35,063 bases of DNA from Porticoccaceae bacterium (GTDB lineage: Bacteria; Pseudomonadota; Gammaproteobacteria; Pseudomonadales; Porticoccaceae). Shown here piece by piece: positions 18,842 through 26,654 of the stretch (position 1 is its first letter; each line of letters starts with the position of its first letter). The notes beneath the pieces were generated by a model. It had not been told where the DNA came from and did not search any database. It saw nothing but the letters and a program-made list of their open reading frames with translations. The translations under genes were made by a program, and so were the position numbers. The DNA is taken from contig JANQKW010000259.1 in NCBI GenBank assembly GCA_028280905.1, forward strand, positions 1-35,063. The letters run 5' to 3'.

Positions 18842-19588
18842 TTAGCCGTCGACAGCTTTGTTGAGAACTTTATACGCTTTCTCTCCGGCGCGCTTATTGA
18901 CCGCCTTTGTCAAGCCGTTGTATCCCTCTCCTTTATCGCCTTTCTCCGCTTTAACATTCTCTCCGAGCATCCGGTAGGCGTTTTGGGAGGCGTGCTGGTC
19001 AACCGCCTTCGTCAGCCGCTTAAACCCATCGGCAACCTGGCCGGGATCGGCAGGCGGAGGCTGCTGGGTAGAACCCTGTTGGCCTCCTCCTTGACCACCA
19101 GCACTGGCAGAACCGCCAGCCGAATTCTGTGCACCGGCACTTGCACCACCAGCTGAACTTTGCCCATTTCCTCCTGCGGTGCTCCCGGTGTCATTGCCAC
19201 CACCCGCACTTTGCCCGCCTCCGCCTTGATTACCAATAGTCCCACTGCCTCCGGCTATTGCGACAGCAGCGCTGGATGCAGACCCACCGCTCGAAAAACT
19301 ACTCGCCACTGCTCGGGCTGAACCCCCGGAACTTTGTGCATAAGCATAGGAACTGACGCTGCTTTGGGTACCAGCCACAGTATTATCGCGCTCAGCCAGC
19401 GCGGACCTAACTCGACTGCTACTAAGTTCTCTCGCTGTAGAAATAGACGTTCTCTGACGGTCTATCCTCCTGGAAAGAATCTCAGATCTGCGATCAATGG
19501 CAGATGAAGAGCCTAATGAAAGGCTCCGGCTGGATAAACCACTAATAGACCTAAGGCTACTAGTGGTACTAGCTCTTGTAACTATCAT
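18842..19588 (-). CDS. Gly/Ser/Ala-rich putative secreted protein with C-terminal repeats
   Basis: This 248-residue protein has no signal peptide. The N-terminal 65 residues are rich in Ser and Arg, as in type III secretion signals. The middle (about 70-180) is almost pure Gly, Ser, Ala and Gln. The C-terminus carries two related repeats of about 25 residues (GFKRLTKAVDQHASQNAYRM and GYNGLTKAVNKRAGEKAYKV). AGAGG precedes the ATG. It follows the 93-residue ORF by about 65 bases on the same strand. This composition recalls harpin-like or filament-associated type III substrates, but I find no firm homology. I read it as a probable T3SS substrate. Confidence 0.6.
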   Translation of the reverse strand: MIVTRASTTSSLRSISGLSSRSLSLGSSSAIDRRSEILSRRIDRQRTSISTARELSSSRVRSALAERDNTVAGTQSSVSSYAYAQSSGGSARAVASSFSSGGSASSAAVAIAGGSGTIGNQGGGGQSAGGGNDTGSTAGGNGQSSAGGASAGAQNSAGGSASAGGQGGGQQGSTQQPPPADPGQVADGFKRLTKAVDQHASQNAYRMLGENVKAEKGDKGEGYNGLTKAVNKRAGEKAYKVLNKAVDG

Positions 19589-19653
19589 ACTCGATACCTC
19601 TAATAGTGAGCGGAAGTCCCGCGTTGAACAGGACTTTTCTAACCTGAGATCAA

Positions 19654-19935
19654 TTACTGACCAAATCGAGCCATAGAGTTTGAAGCCTTATTCGACGCAG
19701 AGGAGGCATTATCCACCCGGTTCAGCGCATCGTTATTGACTACTTCCTGGGCTTTTTCCTGAGCGTGAAGGATTGCCCTGCCGGTTTGGTGGTCATTGGT
19801 AATCAAAAACAACTCGGTTTGGATTGCCAGTGACTGTTCCGTTGATTGTTGAACCGCGGCCACTGCCGCATTATCCAGTGCCGATGAGTTCGTGGATGGA
19901 ACTGTAGAACCACTTGTTGCGTTTACGTCTGCCAT
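19654..19935 (-). CDS. Small helical protein, possible needle, rod or early T3SS substrate
   Basis: This 93-residue protein starts at ATG 19935 (MADVNATSG), with AAGGTG before it. The first 25 residues are Ser/Thr-rich, and the rest is predicted helical (LDNAAVAAVQQSTEQSLAIQ, then HAQEKAQEVV). It ends in a Ser/Asn-rich tail. Length, composition and location beside sctC suit a type III filament subunit (SctF) or inner rod protein (SctI), neither of which is otherwise clear here. However, I see none of the signature positions of known needle subunits. Treat that role as a hypothesis only. Confidence 0.5.
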   Translation of the reverse strand: MADVNATSGSTVPSTNSSALDNAAVAAVQQSTEQSLAIQTELFLITNDHQTGRAILHAQEKAQEVVNNDALNRVDNASSASNKASNSMARFGQ

Positions 19936-20145
19936 TATAATCACCTTAGTATTTTTGGTTTAGGTTGTTTGTAACATTCAGCTTGCTTCATCCAAGTGAA
20001 GATACTACTTCTTTAAACAGTATCGACTGCGGGCGATAACAAGTTGCATATATTTATATCAATTCTCCGATTAAGAAATAAATATATCCGAAGTCATATA
20101 TAACTATAGCTATATTGGAAAAACGACTAAAATTTTCTGCTCCAA

Positions 20146-20159
20146 AGTGACTGGTCACT
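20146..20159. promoter_or_regulatory. Palindrome AGTGAC-TG-GTCACT in the divergent control region
   Basis: A perfect 6+6 inverted repeat lies in the 486-base gap between the small secreted-protein genes (minus) and sctC (plus). It has the size and form of an operator for a dimeric regulator. The rest of the gap holds AGTCATAGAC at 20382-20391, shared with the sctQ upstream region, and a 7-base inverted repeat CTATGAC/GTCATAG (20344-20350, 20383-20389). No real gene is seen in the gap. Confidence 0.35.
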
Positions 20160-20421
20160 ACTTGAAGCACCAAGCGGGACGGGGGATTTGTTAACGCTTG
20201 CTCTGTCCTCGACATCGAAACCAGTTCTATTTGATCGTCAAATACTGTCCCAAAAAAATTCTTTCGTACTAGCCCACCCAGCCAACTATAACCAAAGCCA
20301 TATTTCAAAGGTGTGGAAATGTACTTATAGTAATCCTAACAACCTATGACATATAGCTCTAAGCCGATCACCAAAGCGGTAAGTCATAGACGATAAACCT
20401 AATACCTAAGCGAGACGCGTG

Positions 20422-21102
20422 ATGAAACTTATTACATTGGTTAGACATTTAGCTGCGATAGGGGTCGTGCTGGCGTTATCGGCGCCATATGTGCAAAGCG
20501 CGGAAGTGGATTGGGGCACCGAAAGCTACTCTCTGTACGCGGATCAGGATCTGTTGCAAGACGTTATCGGGGCCATGGCTACAGATCTCGGCATTAGTGT
20601 GATCCTAGGTGAAGAGCTAAATGAGTCGGTAAGCGCAAGATTCGAAAACACTTCACCAAGAGAAATATTTACAAAACTGGCATGGGTGTATGATCTGGAT
20701 TGGTACTACGACGGCAATTTCCTTTATGTCGACTACAAGAAAAACTCGGTGACCTCAACCATCAAACTTAATTTGATTTCCACTACGGCGTTTAAGCGTC
20801 ACCTGTATAGCCTGGGGGTGATCGACAAAAGCAATGATTACGACTGGCGATCAATAGAAAATCGCGGCCTGATATATCTAACCGGACCAAAAGCCTTTGT
20901 AGAAAAGGTCGAAGCGTTATCCAAAAAGCTTGATGAGAGTTACCTTAATATCGATATCATCTATAAATGGGTGGACGCGCACGGGACTACCCACTACGGT
21001 AACATTGAAGGCGATGCACCGGATAGCGCGCAAATCATTGAAATGCAGGCAACCGGTCGCGGAAGCTCCAGCCTGTCCGATCTGGCGACACGCCAACAAT
21101 AA
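20422..21102 (+). CDS. sctC: Short SctC-like protein: secretin N0/N1 domains only, DUF4124-like tail
   Basis: The product is about 226 residues; a T3SS secretin is normally 500-700. A signal peptide ending APYVQSA is followed by an N0 domain (about 30-108: LLQDVIGAMATDLGISVILG, FTKLAWVYDLDWYYDGNFLY) and an N1-like domain (about 113-172: AFKRHLYSLGV, RGLIYLTGPKAFVEKVEALS). Then, where the N3 and outer-membrane barrel should begin, the protein has IIYKWVDAHGTTHYGN, typical of small DUF4124 periplasmic domains, and stops. The next 48 bases hold only the sctD ribosome site, so no channel is hidden by a frameshift. It precedes sctD as sctC does elsewhere. It may cap the inner ring or pair with a channel encoded elsewhere, as rhizobial RhcC1 does with RhcC2. 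Confidence 0.85.
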   Translation: MKLITLVRHLAAIGVVLALSAPYVQSAEVDWGTESYSLYADQDLLQDVIGAMATDLGISVILGEELNESVSARFENTSPREIFTKLAWVYDLDWYYDGNFLYVDYKKNSVTSTIKLNLISTTAFKRHLYSLGVIDKSNDYDWRSIENRGLIYLTGPKAFVEKVEALSKKLDESYLNIDIIYKWVDAHGTTHYGNIEGDAPDSAQIIEMQATGRGSSSLSDLATRQQ

Positions 21103-21150
21103 TCACTTTTTTACCTCAATTCAGCGATTGAGGGCTAGAGGAAGGCTAGA

Positions 21151-22626
21151 ATGGCCCAAGACAAAAAGAACTACCTGTTGAAAGTTTTTTCGGGGCCTCA
21201 CATCGGGGCTGAGATAATGCTGCCACCTGGCGACTATACGATAGGTAGTAGCCCCGATTGCGACATCGTACTTCAGGACGAATCCGTTGCACTCAAGCAC
21301 GCCAGGATTGTCGTCGGCTCCGATCTAGCTCAAATCGTTAACATCGGTGATTCTGCTGTTTTTCTGAACGGACGCCCCATAACAAGCGATATGCCCCTGG
21401 TGGAGTATGAAGCCATTAGTTTGGGTACAACTCATCTCGCGTTGGGCAAGCATAATGGTGCGTGGAATAAGGTTCGCGTGCCCATAAGATCGTTACCAAC
21501 GGTAATTACAAAAGAAGAAAACGTTAACGATAACGAAGTCAGAAAAGGCTTCCTAAAAAATATTCCGAAGCCATTTAGAGATGGCCTGAAGAAAGCAACA
21601 GCGTTTGAAACTGACGGCTTTTTACGTGCATATCGATTATTGCTCATCAAAACACCGTCACTGAAGGGTCGATCTGAACGCACTAGCAATGACAACATGC
21701 CATCAAACGTAAAAAGCGGTTTTACCAAGAAAAACAAGATTATTGTTGCCACACTTACCGCACTGAGCGCGCTCACGCTATTGCCGGTAGTTATGATACT
21801 CACTACAACCGGCTACAACGATAAACCAATTAATAGCATAGAAAACCAAGCCAGCGGTGTAAGGGAAACTATAACCCAAAATAAGTTTGCCGATATCGAT
21901 GTATCAATAGCCGACAAGAAAAGCATTCATATAAACGGATACGTTGACAGCGCAAAAGAGAAAGAAGAATTGTACGGGATACTGGCTTTACAACCTAGCA
22001 GCACCGAGAATACAGAACTTTTTGTTAACATTTTTGTTGGAGAGAAAATCGAAGGTCTGGCAAAAACCGTTGTGAGTACCCTCGGCCTAAAAAATATTGA
22101 TATTAAATACGCATCACAAGGAAATTTGATAGCTTCAGGTTACGTAGCAGACAAAAACACCTGGCGCAAGGCAAAGCACATATTGCTTGAGGACATAGCC
22201 GGACTCAAGGGGATATCGGACGAAGACGTCACGGACATTAAGCATTTCAAGGAATCTCTATCAAACAGATTGGAAGAGGAAAATCTGGCGCAAAAAATTC
22301 GCATCGAGGAAAAGAACAAAATGCTCTACGTCGACGGCGTTGTTAATCAGGAAGAGCTAAAAATCTGGAAAAACGTTAGGGAGCATTTCGAAAGCAGCAA
22401 TCGATATTTTCCTGCTGTTCACACACAGTTTCACAGCATAAAGGACGCTACCGGCATTATATTTAAGAGGATTCACTCAGGTGTGGTTCCTTATGTGGTT
22501 TCTGAAAACGGCTCAAAATACCTGGAAGGAGCACCTCTTCCAAATGGGTTTGTAATATCAAAAATTCTGAGAGACAAAGTCATACTAAAAAAGGACTTTG
22601 CCGAACTCGTGTACCAGATTTATTAG
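21151..22626 (+). CDS. sctD: T3SS inner-membrane ring protein SctD
   Basis: This 491-residue protein has the SctD plan. The cytoplasmic FHA domain (residues 7-100) contains GDYTIGSSPDCDIVLQDESV and FLNGRPI. A single membrane segment (about 196-218) is followed by a periplasmic part with ring-building modules (DIDVSIADKKSIHINGYVDS and related segments). It anchors the outer inner-membrane ring, binding SctK on the cytoplasmic side and normally the secretin on the other. It is longer than YscD (about 420) mostly through the linker between FHA and membrane. GAGGAAGG precedes the start. Confidence 0.92.
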   Translation: MAQDKKNYLLKVFSGPHIGAEIMLPPGDYTIGSSPDCDIVLQDESVALKHARIVVGSDLAQIVNIGDSAVFLNGRPITSDMPLVEYEAISLGTTHLALGKHNGAWNKVRVPIRSLPTVITKEENVNDNEVRKGFLKNIPKPFRDGLKKATAFETDGFLRAYRLLLIKTPSLKGRSERTSNDNMPSNVKSGFTKKNKIIVATLTALSALTLLPVVMILTTTGYNDKPINSIENQASGVRETITQNKFADIDVSIADKKSIHINGYVDSAKEKEELYGILALQPSSTENTELFVNIFVGEKIEGLAKTVVSTLGLKNIDIKYASQGNLIASGYVADKNTWRKAKHILLEDIAGLKGISDEDVTDIKHFKESLSNRLEEENLAQKIRIEEKNKMLYVDGVVNQEELKIWKNVREHFESSNRYFPAVHTQFHSIKDATGIIFKRIHSGVVPYVVSENGSKYLEGAPLPNGFVISKILRDKVILKKDFAELVYQIY

Positions 22627-22683
22627 TACGGTGATAAACATCGCCGGGTTAACAATCAACCATAAAAAGTAGGAGCAAACACG

Positions 22684-23349
22684 ATGACTGACTTCAGTGC
22701 CAATGCAGGACCGGGAGCTTTTGAGGCACATGCAGTCTACAAACCTGAAGACCCGGCCCTTGAGGTAGCAGATGCAGATACTAATAGATTCGCTGATGCG
22801 ATTGCGGCTAACACTAAAGAACCCTTGGCTGTTGAAAATGGCATACAAACGTCTGTAGATAACCATTCGACAGTTTTTGGCACGCTTTATTCAACCTCCA
22901 ATGCGCTAACGTTAAATGGAACACCATTTTCTCATAGCAACCGAGAATTTACGGAGAACATAGCAACACTCGTAGATAGCGGACCAGTTAAATCCACTGA
23001 TAACAACATGGTTGAAAGCGTTGTATCCAGCATTTTTAAGCTGGAGGAAATCCGTAAAAAGGCCCATAAAGATTGGGACGAGCTTGACAAGAGTATTGGT
23101 GAAATACCTATCAAAATGCCCGATAGAGGCGAGTATGAAGGGCTGAGTCAAGTTGAAGCCATGCGATTGTCAACCCAACAATCCCTGGAATTTCAGGCTG
23201 CCAGCGCCGCGCGAGAAGCGGATTTTCAGCGCAAACTGGTAGAATTTTATGCAGACGTGAAAATATCCAGTTCATTGATAACCTGGCTGCGGACGCTGGC
23301 GACAAATTTTGTCGGCATGGCAAAAACCATCGTAACTCAAACGCGATGA
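22684..23349 (+). CDS. Unrecognised protein in the sctI (inner rod) position
   Basis: This 221-residue protein lies between sctD and sctJ, with a good TAGGAG ribosome site. In Hrp- and Ysc-type clusters the gene before sctJ encodes the inner rod SctI. The first 110 residues are acidic and probably unstructured. Residues about 115-221 are helical, with VEAMRLSTQQSLEFQAASAA resembling the Gln-rich helix of SctI, but the protein is twice the usual length. It ends in a hydrophobic-basic helix (ITWLRTLATNFVGMAKTIVT) rather than the expected LLxxQ end. I propose a divergent SctI; a secreted accessory protein is the alternative. Confidence 0.5.
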   Translation: MTDFSANAGPGAFEAHAVYKPEDPALEVADADTNRFADAIAANTKEPLAVENGIQTSVDNHSTVFGTLYSTSNALTLNGTPFSHSNREFTENIATLVDSGPVKSTDNNMVESVVSSIFKLEEIRKKAHKDWDELDKSIGEIPIKMPDRGEYEGLSQVEAMRLSTQQSLEFQAASAAREADFQRKLVEFYADVKISSSLITWLRTLATNFVGMAKTIVTQTR

Positions 23350-23352
23350 CAA

Positions 23353-24132
23353 ATGAGCTTATACCGGGCGGCAGAAATGCGACTACCAATACGCACTAAC
23401 ATCTTTATAAGACTGATACTTATCATTCACCTATTTGGCCTTACCGCCTGTATGCAAGAACTATACTCAGGGCTATCGGAACAGGCGGCCAATGAGATGA
23501 TATTAATCCTTCGTCGCAACAACATTAACACTGAGAGGATCAACCAACAGGATGGGAAATATGCGATACAGGTAGATTCAAAGGATCTTCCCAGGTCGCT
23601 TAGCTTGCTTCGCAACCATGGCTACCCTCGCGAAACATTCGAAAGCATGGGAGAGCTATTTAAGAAGGAAGGGCTAATATCAACGCCCCTTGAGGAACGG
23701 GTCCGACTTATCCACGCATTGTCGCAAAGCGTCACAGAAACACTGACACAGATCGACGGCGTAATTACCGCACGGGTGCACATAGTGCTACCGGAAAACA
23801 ACGCCTTTGGAAAAGAAGTCAGGCCATCGTCCGCTTCAGTCTTTATCAAATATAGGCCAGATTCACGTGTTATAGATGCAAAAGCGGACATAAAGATGAT
23901 TGTCGCTCGCAGTATTGACGGTTTAAGTTATGACAAGATATCCGTTGTCATGCTGCCGGCGGAGGTCACCGACCGGAGTCTTCTACCACCGGATAACCAA
24001 TGGATTAGCCCCTTGCTACTGGTGATGCTTCTTTCGATCTTAGCGGCCTGTACCGTGCTCTATTGGCAAGTGAAAACCCCGAGATTAACCAAAACACTTC
24101 CTGTAGCCTTGTCAACCTCAGAGGAAAGGTAG
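23353..24132 (+). CDS. sctJ: T3SS inner-ring lipoprotein SctJ
   Basis: This 259-residue YscJ/HrcJ/FliF-type protein has a lipobox LTAC (Cys33), the two small ring-building domains (LSEQAANEMILILRRNNINT; VTETLTQIDGVITARVHIVL) and a C-terminal membrane segment (about 217-238). It forms the inner ring in the periplasm, anchored by lipid and the C-terminal helix. M9 (23377) is an equally possible start, since the first ATG lacks a ribosome site. It follows the putative sctI by three bases and precedes sctK by one. Confidence 0.95.
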   Translation: MSLYRAAEMRLPIRTNIFIRLILIIHLFGLTACMQELYSGLSEQAANEMILILRRNNINTERINQQDGKYAIQVDSKDLPRSLSLLRNHGYPRETFESMGELFKKEGLISTPLEERVRLIHALSQSVTETLTQIDGVITARVHIVLPENNAFGKEVRPSSASVFIKYRPDSRVIDAKADIKMIVARSIDGLSYDKISVVMLPAEVTDRSLLPPDNQWISPLLLVMLLSILAACTVLYWQVKTPRLTKTLPVALSTSEER

Positions 24133-24133
24133 T

Positions 24134-24772
24134 GTGGAAGGCATGCAAACTCAACTACCGGCGTTAATCGAATTCAATTTGCTGCCAGCGCGGTATATAC
24201 ACAGTTCCTGGCTGAAGGCCGTTCCAGAGGGAGATTTAGTAACAAAATTAGCGTCGTTCCCCGATACCGAGAGGCATATTTCGAAATATCTTTTGAAATT
24301 TTTCAATCTGAATAGCGCTTATTCCTACCAAGTCGATCCTGATTTGATTGAGATACTGATGCTGCCATCCGAAAATATTATTGATCTGGTTTTTTTCACC
24401 GGCACTCTAATCAACAGGGAACGCATAAAGCACCTAATTGACGGGAAACAAGTGCGCAGTATTCAAGCCTTAATGGGAGACCAACTATATTATTCCGCGC
24501 TTAGGCTTTTGTTGCCGGAGCTTGGAAACCTAAAGAGATACCAAACGCACGGCAAGAATGAAGCAAATCCCGTAACCTGGGTGAAAACTGATGGCATTCG
24601 ATGTCTTGAATCTACGATTAATGAGCTCCCTACCCCTCTAAAAAAGCGCTTACTTCTTAAGTTACCCTACCAGTGGAGCAGAACATTAGAAAGAACGCGC
24701 CAGGCCGATGCGGGGCGCAGGCAACTTTTGTGCGATATATACAACATCGCTAAATATGACATTCATACGTAA
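24134..24772 (+). CDS. sctK: T3SS sorting platform protein SctK
   Basis: This 212-residue protein of the YscK/HrpD type has the N-terminal FNLLPARYIHSSWL motif followed by helical sequence. It connects the SctQ pods to the FHA domain of SctD. The start could be GTG 24134 or ATG 24143; I kept the first because it lies one base after sctJ, suggesting coupled translation. The family is weakly conserved, but motif and gene order agree. Confidence 0.85.
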   Translation: MEGMQTQLPALIEFNLLPARYIHSSWLKAVPEGDLVTKLASFPDTERHISKYLLKFFNLNSAYSYQVDPDLIEILMLPSENIIDLVFFTGTLINRERIKHLIDGKQVRSIQALMGDQLYYSALRLLLPELGNLKRYQTHGKNEANPVTWVKTDGIRCLESTINELPTPLKKRLLLKLPYQWSRTLERTRQADAGRRQLLCDIYNIAKYDIHT

Positions 24773-24805
24773 ATACTTCGCCATACAACGGCTGGGGAGG
24801 AACAA

Positions 24806-25447
24806 GTGGAAAACGGTCTTTTTGTACGACTAATTGACGGTGATCTAAACGTGGCTCCGGGGACCAAGGTAATACCAGCCCAGGATTACTTGAACTACCA
24901 ACGTTCTACTGATTTGATTTTGAATGCCAAAATTAGGGCCAATACCATTCTTAAGGATCTATCAAAACAGTGTACAGAAGAGAGAATCCGGGCGCGCGAA
25001 GAAGGACGAGCGATAGCGGCAAAGGAAGCATTTGAAGTGTTTGTCGACATGTCTCAGCGCGCAGTCGAGTATTTACAGCAACTAGAACCCTTGTTGGTCC
25101 AAGTTGTTATTGCAGCTGTTGAAAAGATACTCGGCAGTACCAGCGAAGAAGATAAGGTGCGCAGTATTGTTTCGCAAATGATTAACAAAATGCAGAGCGG
25201 CGGATCAATGACGTTGCGCTTAGGTTCAGAAACCGGTGAACTGGTCGACACGCTCAAGCAGCTACCTAACCTGCATTGCCGAGTCGACCCAACCTTGTCT
25301 CCGGATGCACTTATTCTCGAGTCTCCGCTGGGAACCGTGGATGGCAGCTTATCGGCTCAGCTTGAGACACTAAGGCAAGCACTCTATAAGCGTTTTAGCA
25401 ACTCTGACCAAAACGATAATGGCATAACTTTTGACAACACGCCTTAG
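24806..25447 (+). CDS. sctL: T3SS ATPase stator SctL
   Basis: This 213-residue SctL/FliH-type protein has an N-terminal segment typical of the family (PGTKVIPAQDYLNYQRSTDL), a charged central coiled coil (about 45-90) and a C-terminal V-ATPase-E-like domain (LEPLLVQVVIAAVEKILGS through LILESPLGTVDGSLSAQLET). It links SctN to SctQ and holds the ATPase in place. A strong GGGGAGGA site precedes its GTG start. It is the last structural gene of this operon. Confidence 0.93.
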   Translation: MENGLFVRLIDGDLNVAPGTKVIPAQDYLNYQRSTDLILNAKIRANTILKDLSKQCTEERIRAREEGRAIAAKEAFEVFVDMSQRAVEYLQQLEPLLVQVVIAAVEKILGSTSEEDKVRSIVSQMINKMQSGGSMTLRLGSETGELVDTLKQLPNLHCRVDPTLSPDALILESPLGTVDGSLSAQLETLRQALYKRFSNSDQNDNGITFDNTP

Positions 25448-25646
25448 CAGACTGCAAAAAACACGGTTTTTCGACGAGCAGCTTTCGGTATAGGGATGTG
25501 CCGGCAAAGTCGACGACGAAATCCGTTGTACCCCTACACCCATTGCTATAGCGCCAATGCTCTATTCCATGCAACACGTTTATTAGTTAACTTAGCCAGG
25601 CAGTTAGCAGATAAAACAACCCGTCTTTCAGCGCATGGAGAGTATC

Positions 25647-26390
25647 ATGACACTTAGCCTAGGCAGAACTGTCACCCGAACCAGTATGAACCCCGCCCCG
25701 ATGACGAAGCGACTTTCTAGTGGCATGCTTAAAGCGTCGGCCGCCATGCATGCGGGCCGTTTCAAAAGCCGCATGTGCTGTACAACCAGCGGGGAATCCA
25801 TGGCAAGGATGACCACACGTGAGCAAATACAGCCCATGCACACCCATCAAAGCGGCGCCGGACCCCAGGCGTCAATACAAACCCAAACGGAAGCACCAAT
25901 GCAGTCTTCCGCGCAAATGCCGGCTTCCATCAGACCACCGGTACCGGCGCAAACCCAATCCGCCCCGGCTGCAGCGCCAACCACTGCAGCGGCGCCGGCT
26001 GAAAGCAGTACGCAGAACAATGCGAGTAATTTGGTTGCCAGCTTTTCCCTCGACACCGACCTGGAAACGGCCATTCAGCAAGTCGCACAAGAGTTGGCCA
26101 GGCTCACTAACGAGCATGGGTCCGAATTTCTAGCCGTAATTCGGCAGCAGGAAGGCGGATTAGTTGTTGAAATCTACAAGGGCGATGGTGACAGCGTAGA
26201 ATTCGAAAGACCAAACGACGCAATAGCCTATTTGCACACGCACCCCAGCGGCAATACCGATGCCAGCGAAACAGACATGCAGGAAGCAGCGCGTACAGTA
26301 GCTGATTCAGCCTTCGGTTCTGATATCTTTTTCGCCGTCGTTGATCCGGCGACGGGTGCTATAGACCCATATACGGCTAATTCAAAATAG
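25647..26390 (+). CDS. Putative T3SS effector with JAMM/JAB metalloprotease motif
   Basis: This 247-residue protein starts at ATG 25647, six bases after GGAG; the ATG at 25635 lacks a site. The first 125 residues are Ser/Thr/Met-rich and then Pro/Gln/Ala-rich, with no signal peptide, as in type III effectors. The folded C-terminus contains LHTHPSGNTDASETD, which fits the JAMM zinc motif HxHx7SxxD exactly: H197, H199, S207, D210. The HxHPSG form is like RadC-type JAB domains. The required upstream acid could be E160, E175 or a nearby Glu. The JAB superfamily includes deubiquitinases and polymorphic-toxin peptidases, so a role in cleaving host isopeptide or peptide bonds is possible. A relative without the motif lies at 34120. 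Confidence 0.75.
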   Translation: MTLSLGRTVTRTSMNPAPMTKRLSSGMLKASAAMHAGRFKSRMCCTTSGESMARMTTREQIQPMHTHQSGAGPQASIQTQTEAPMQSSAQMPASIRPPVPAQTQSAPAAAPTTAAAPAESSTQNNASNLVASFSLDTDLETAIQQVAQELARLTNEHGSEFLAVIRQQEGGLVVEIYKGDGDSVEFERPNDAIAYLHTHPSGNTDASETDMQEAARTVADSAFGSDIFFAVVDPATGAIDPYTANSK

Positions 26391-26654
26391 CCATACTTTT
26401 TACATCTCCAGCGTATGACCGGGCAAGCGTGGGGGCGCACCCGGTCGCGGATAATGGTTATCCCATTCATCCCTTTTCATCACGAGTCTTATGACGTTTC
26501 GCCTATATTCTCCATAAAGTAATAAGCTATATGCTGTATTTTTTTTCTGCTCACACCTGTGTAAGTTTTACGTGAAGACATCCAGTACCGAAAATGAATT
26601 CATCAAAACCATATGATTTCGTTAACAACCACACACAAACAATGGTGAAACGTC
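26391..26654. terminator. Gap with two stem-loops after the JAMM gene
   Basis: GACCGGG (26417-26423) pairs with CCCGGTC (26440-26446), and GGATAA-TGG-TTATCC follows (26449-26463). Both can end the sctC-to-effector transcript, though no long T-run follows. The remaining bases to 26654 should hold the promoter of the repeat-protein gene. No other gene is seen. Confidence 0.45.

Noticed and set aside
20054..20308. 84-residue minus-strand ORF in the gap before sctC
   Set aside because: It has no ribosome site and an odd aromatic-rich composition, and it lies across the likely control region of sctC and the small secreted genes, including a palindrome. Probably chance.
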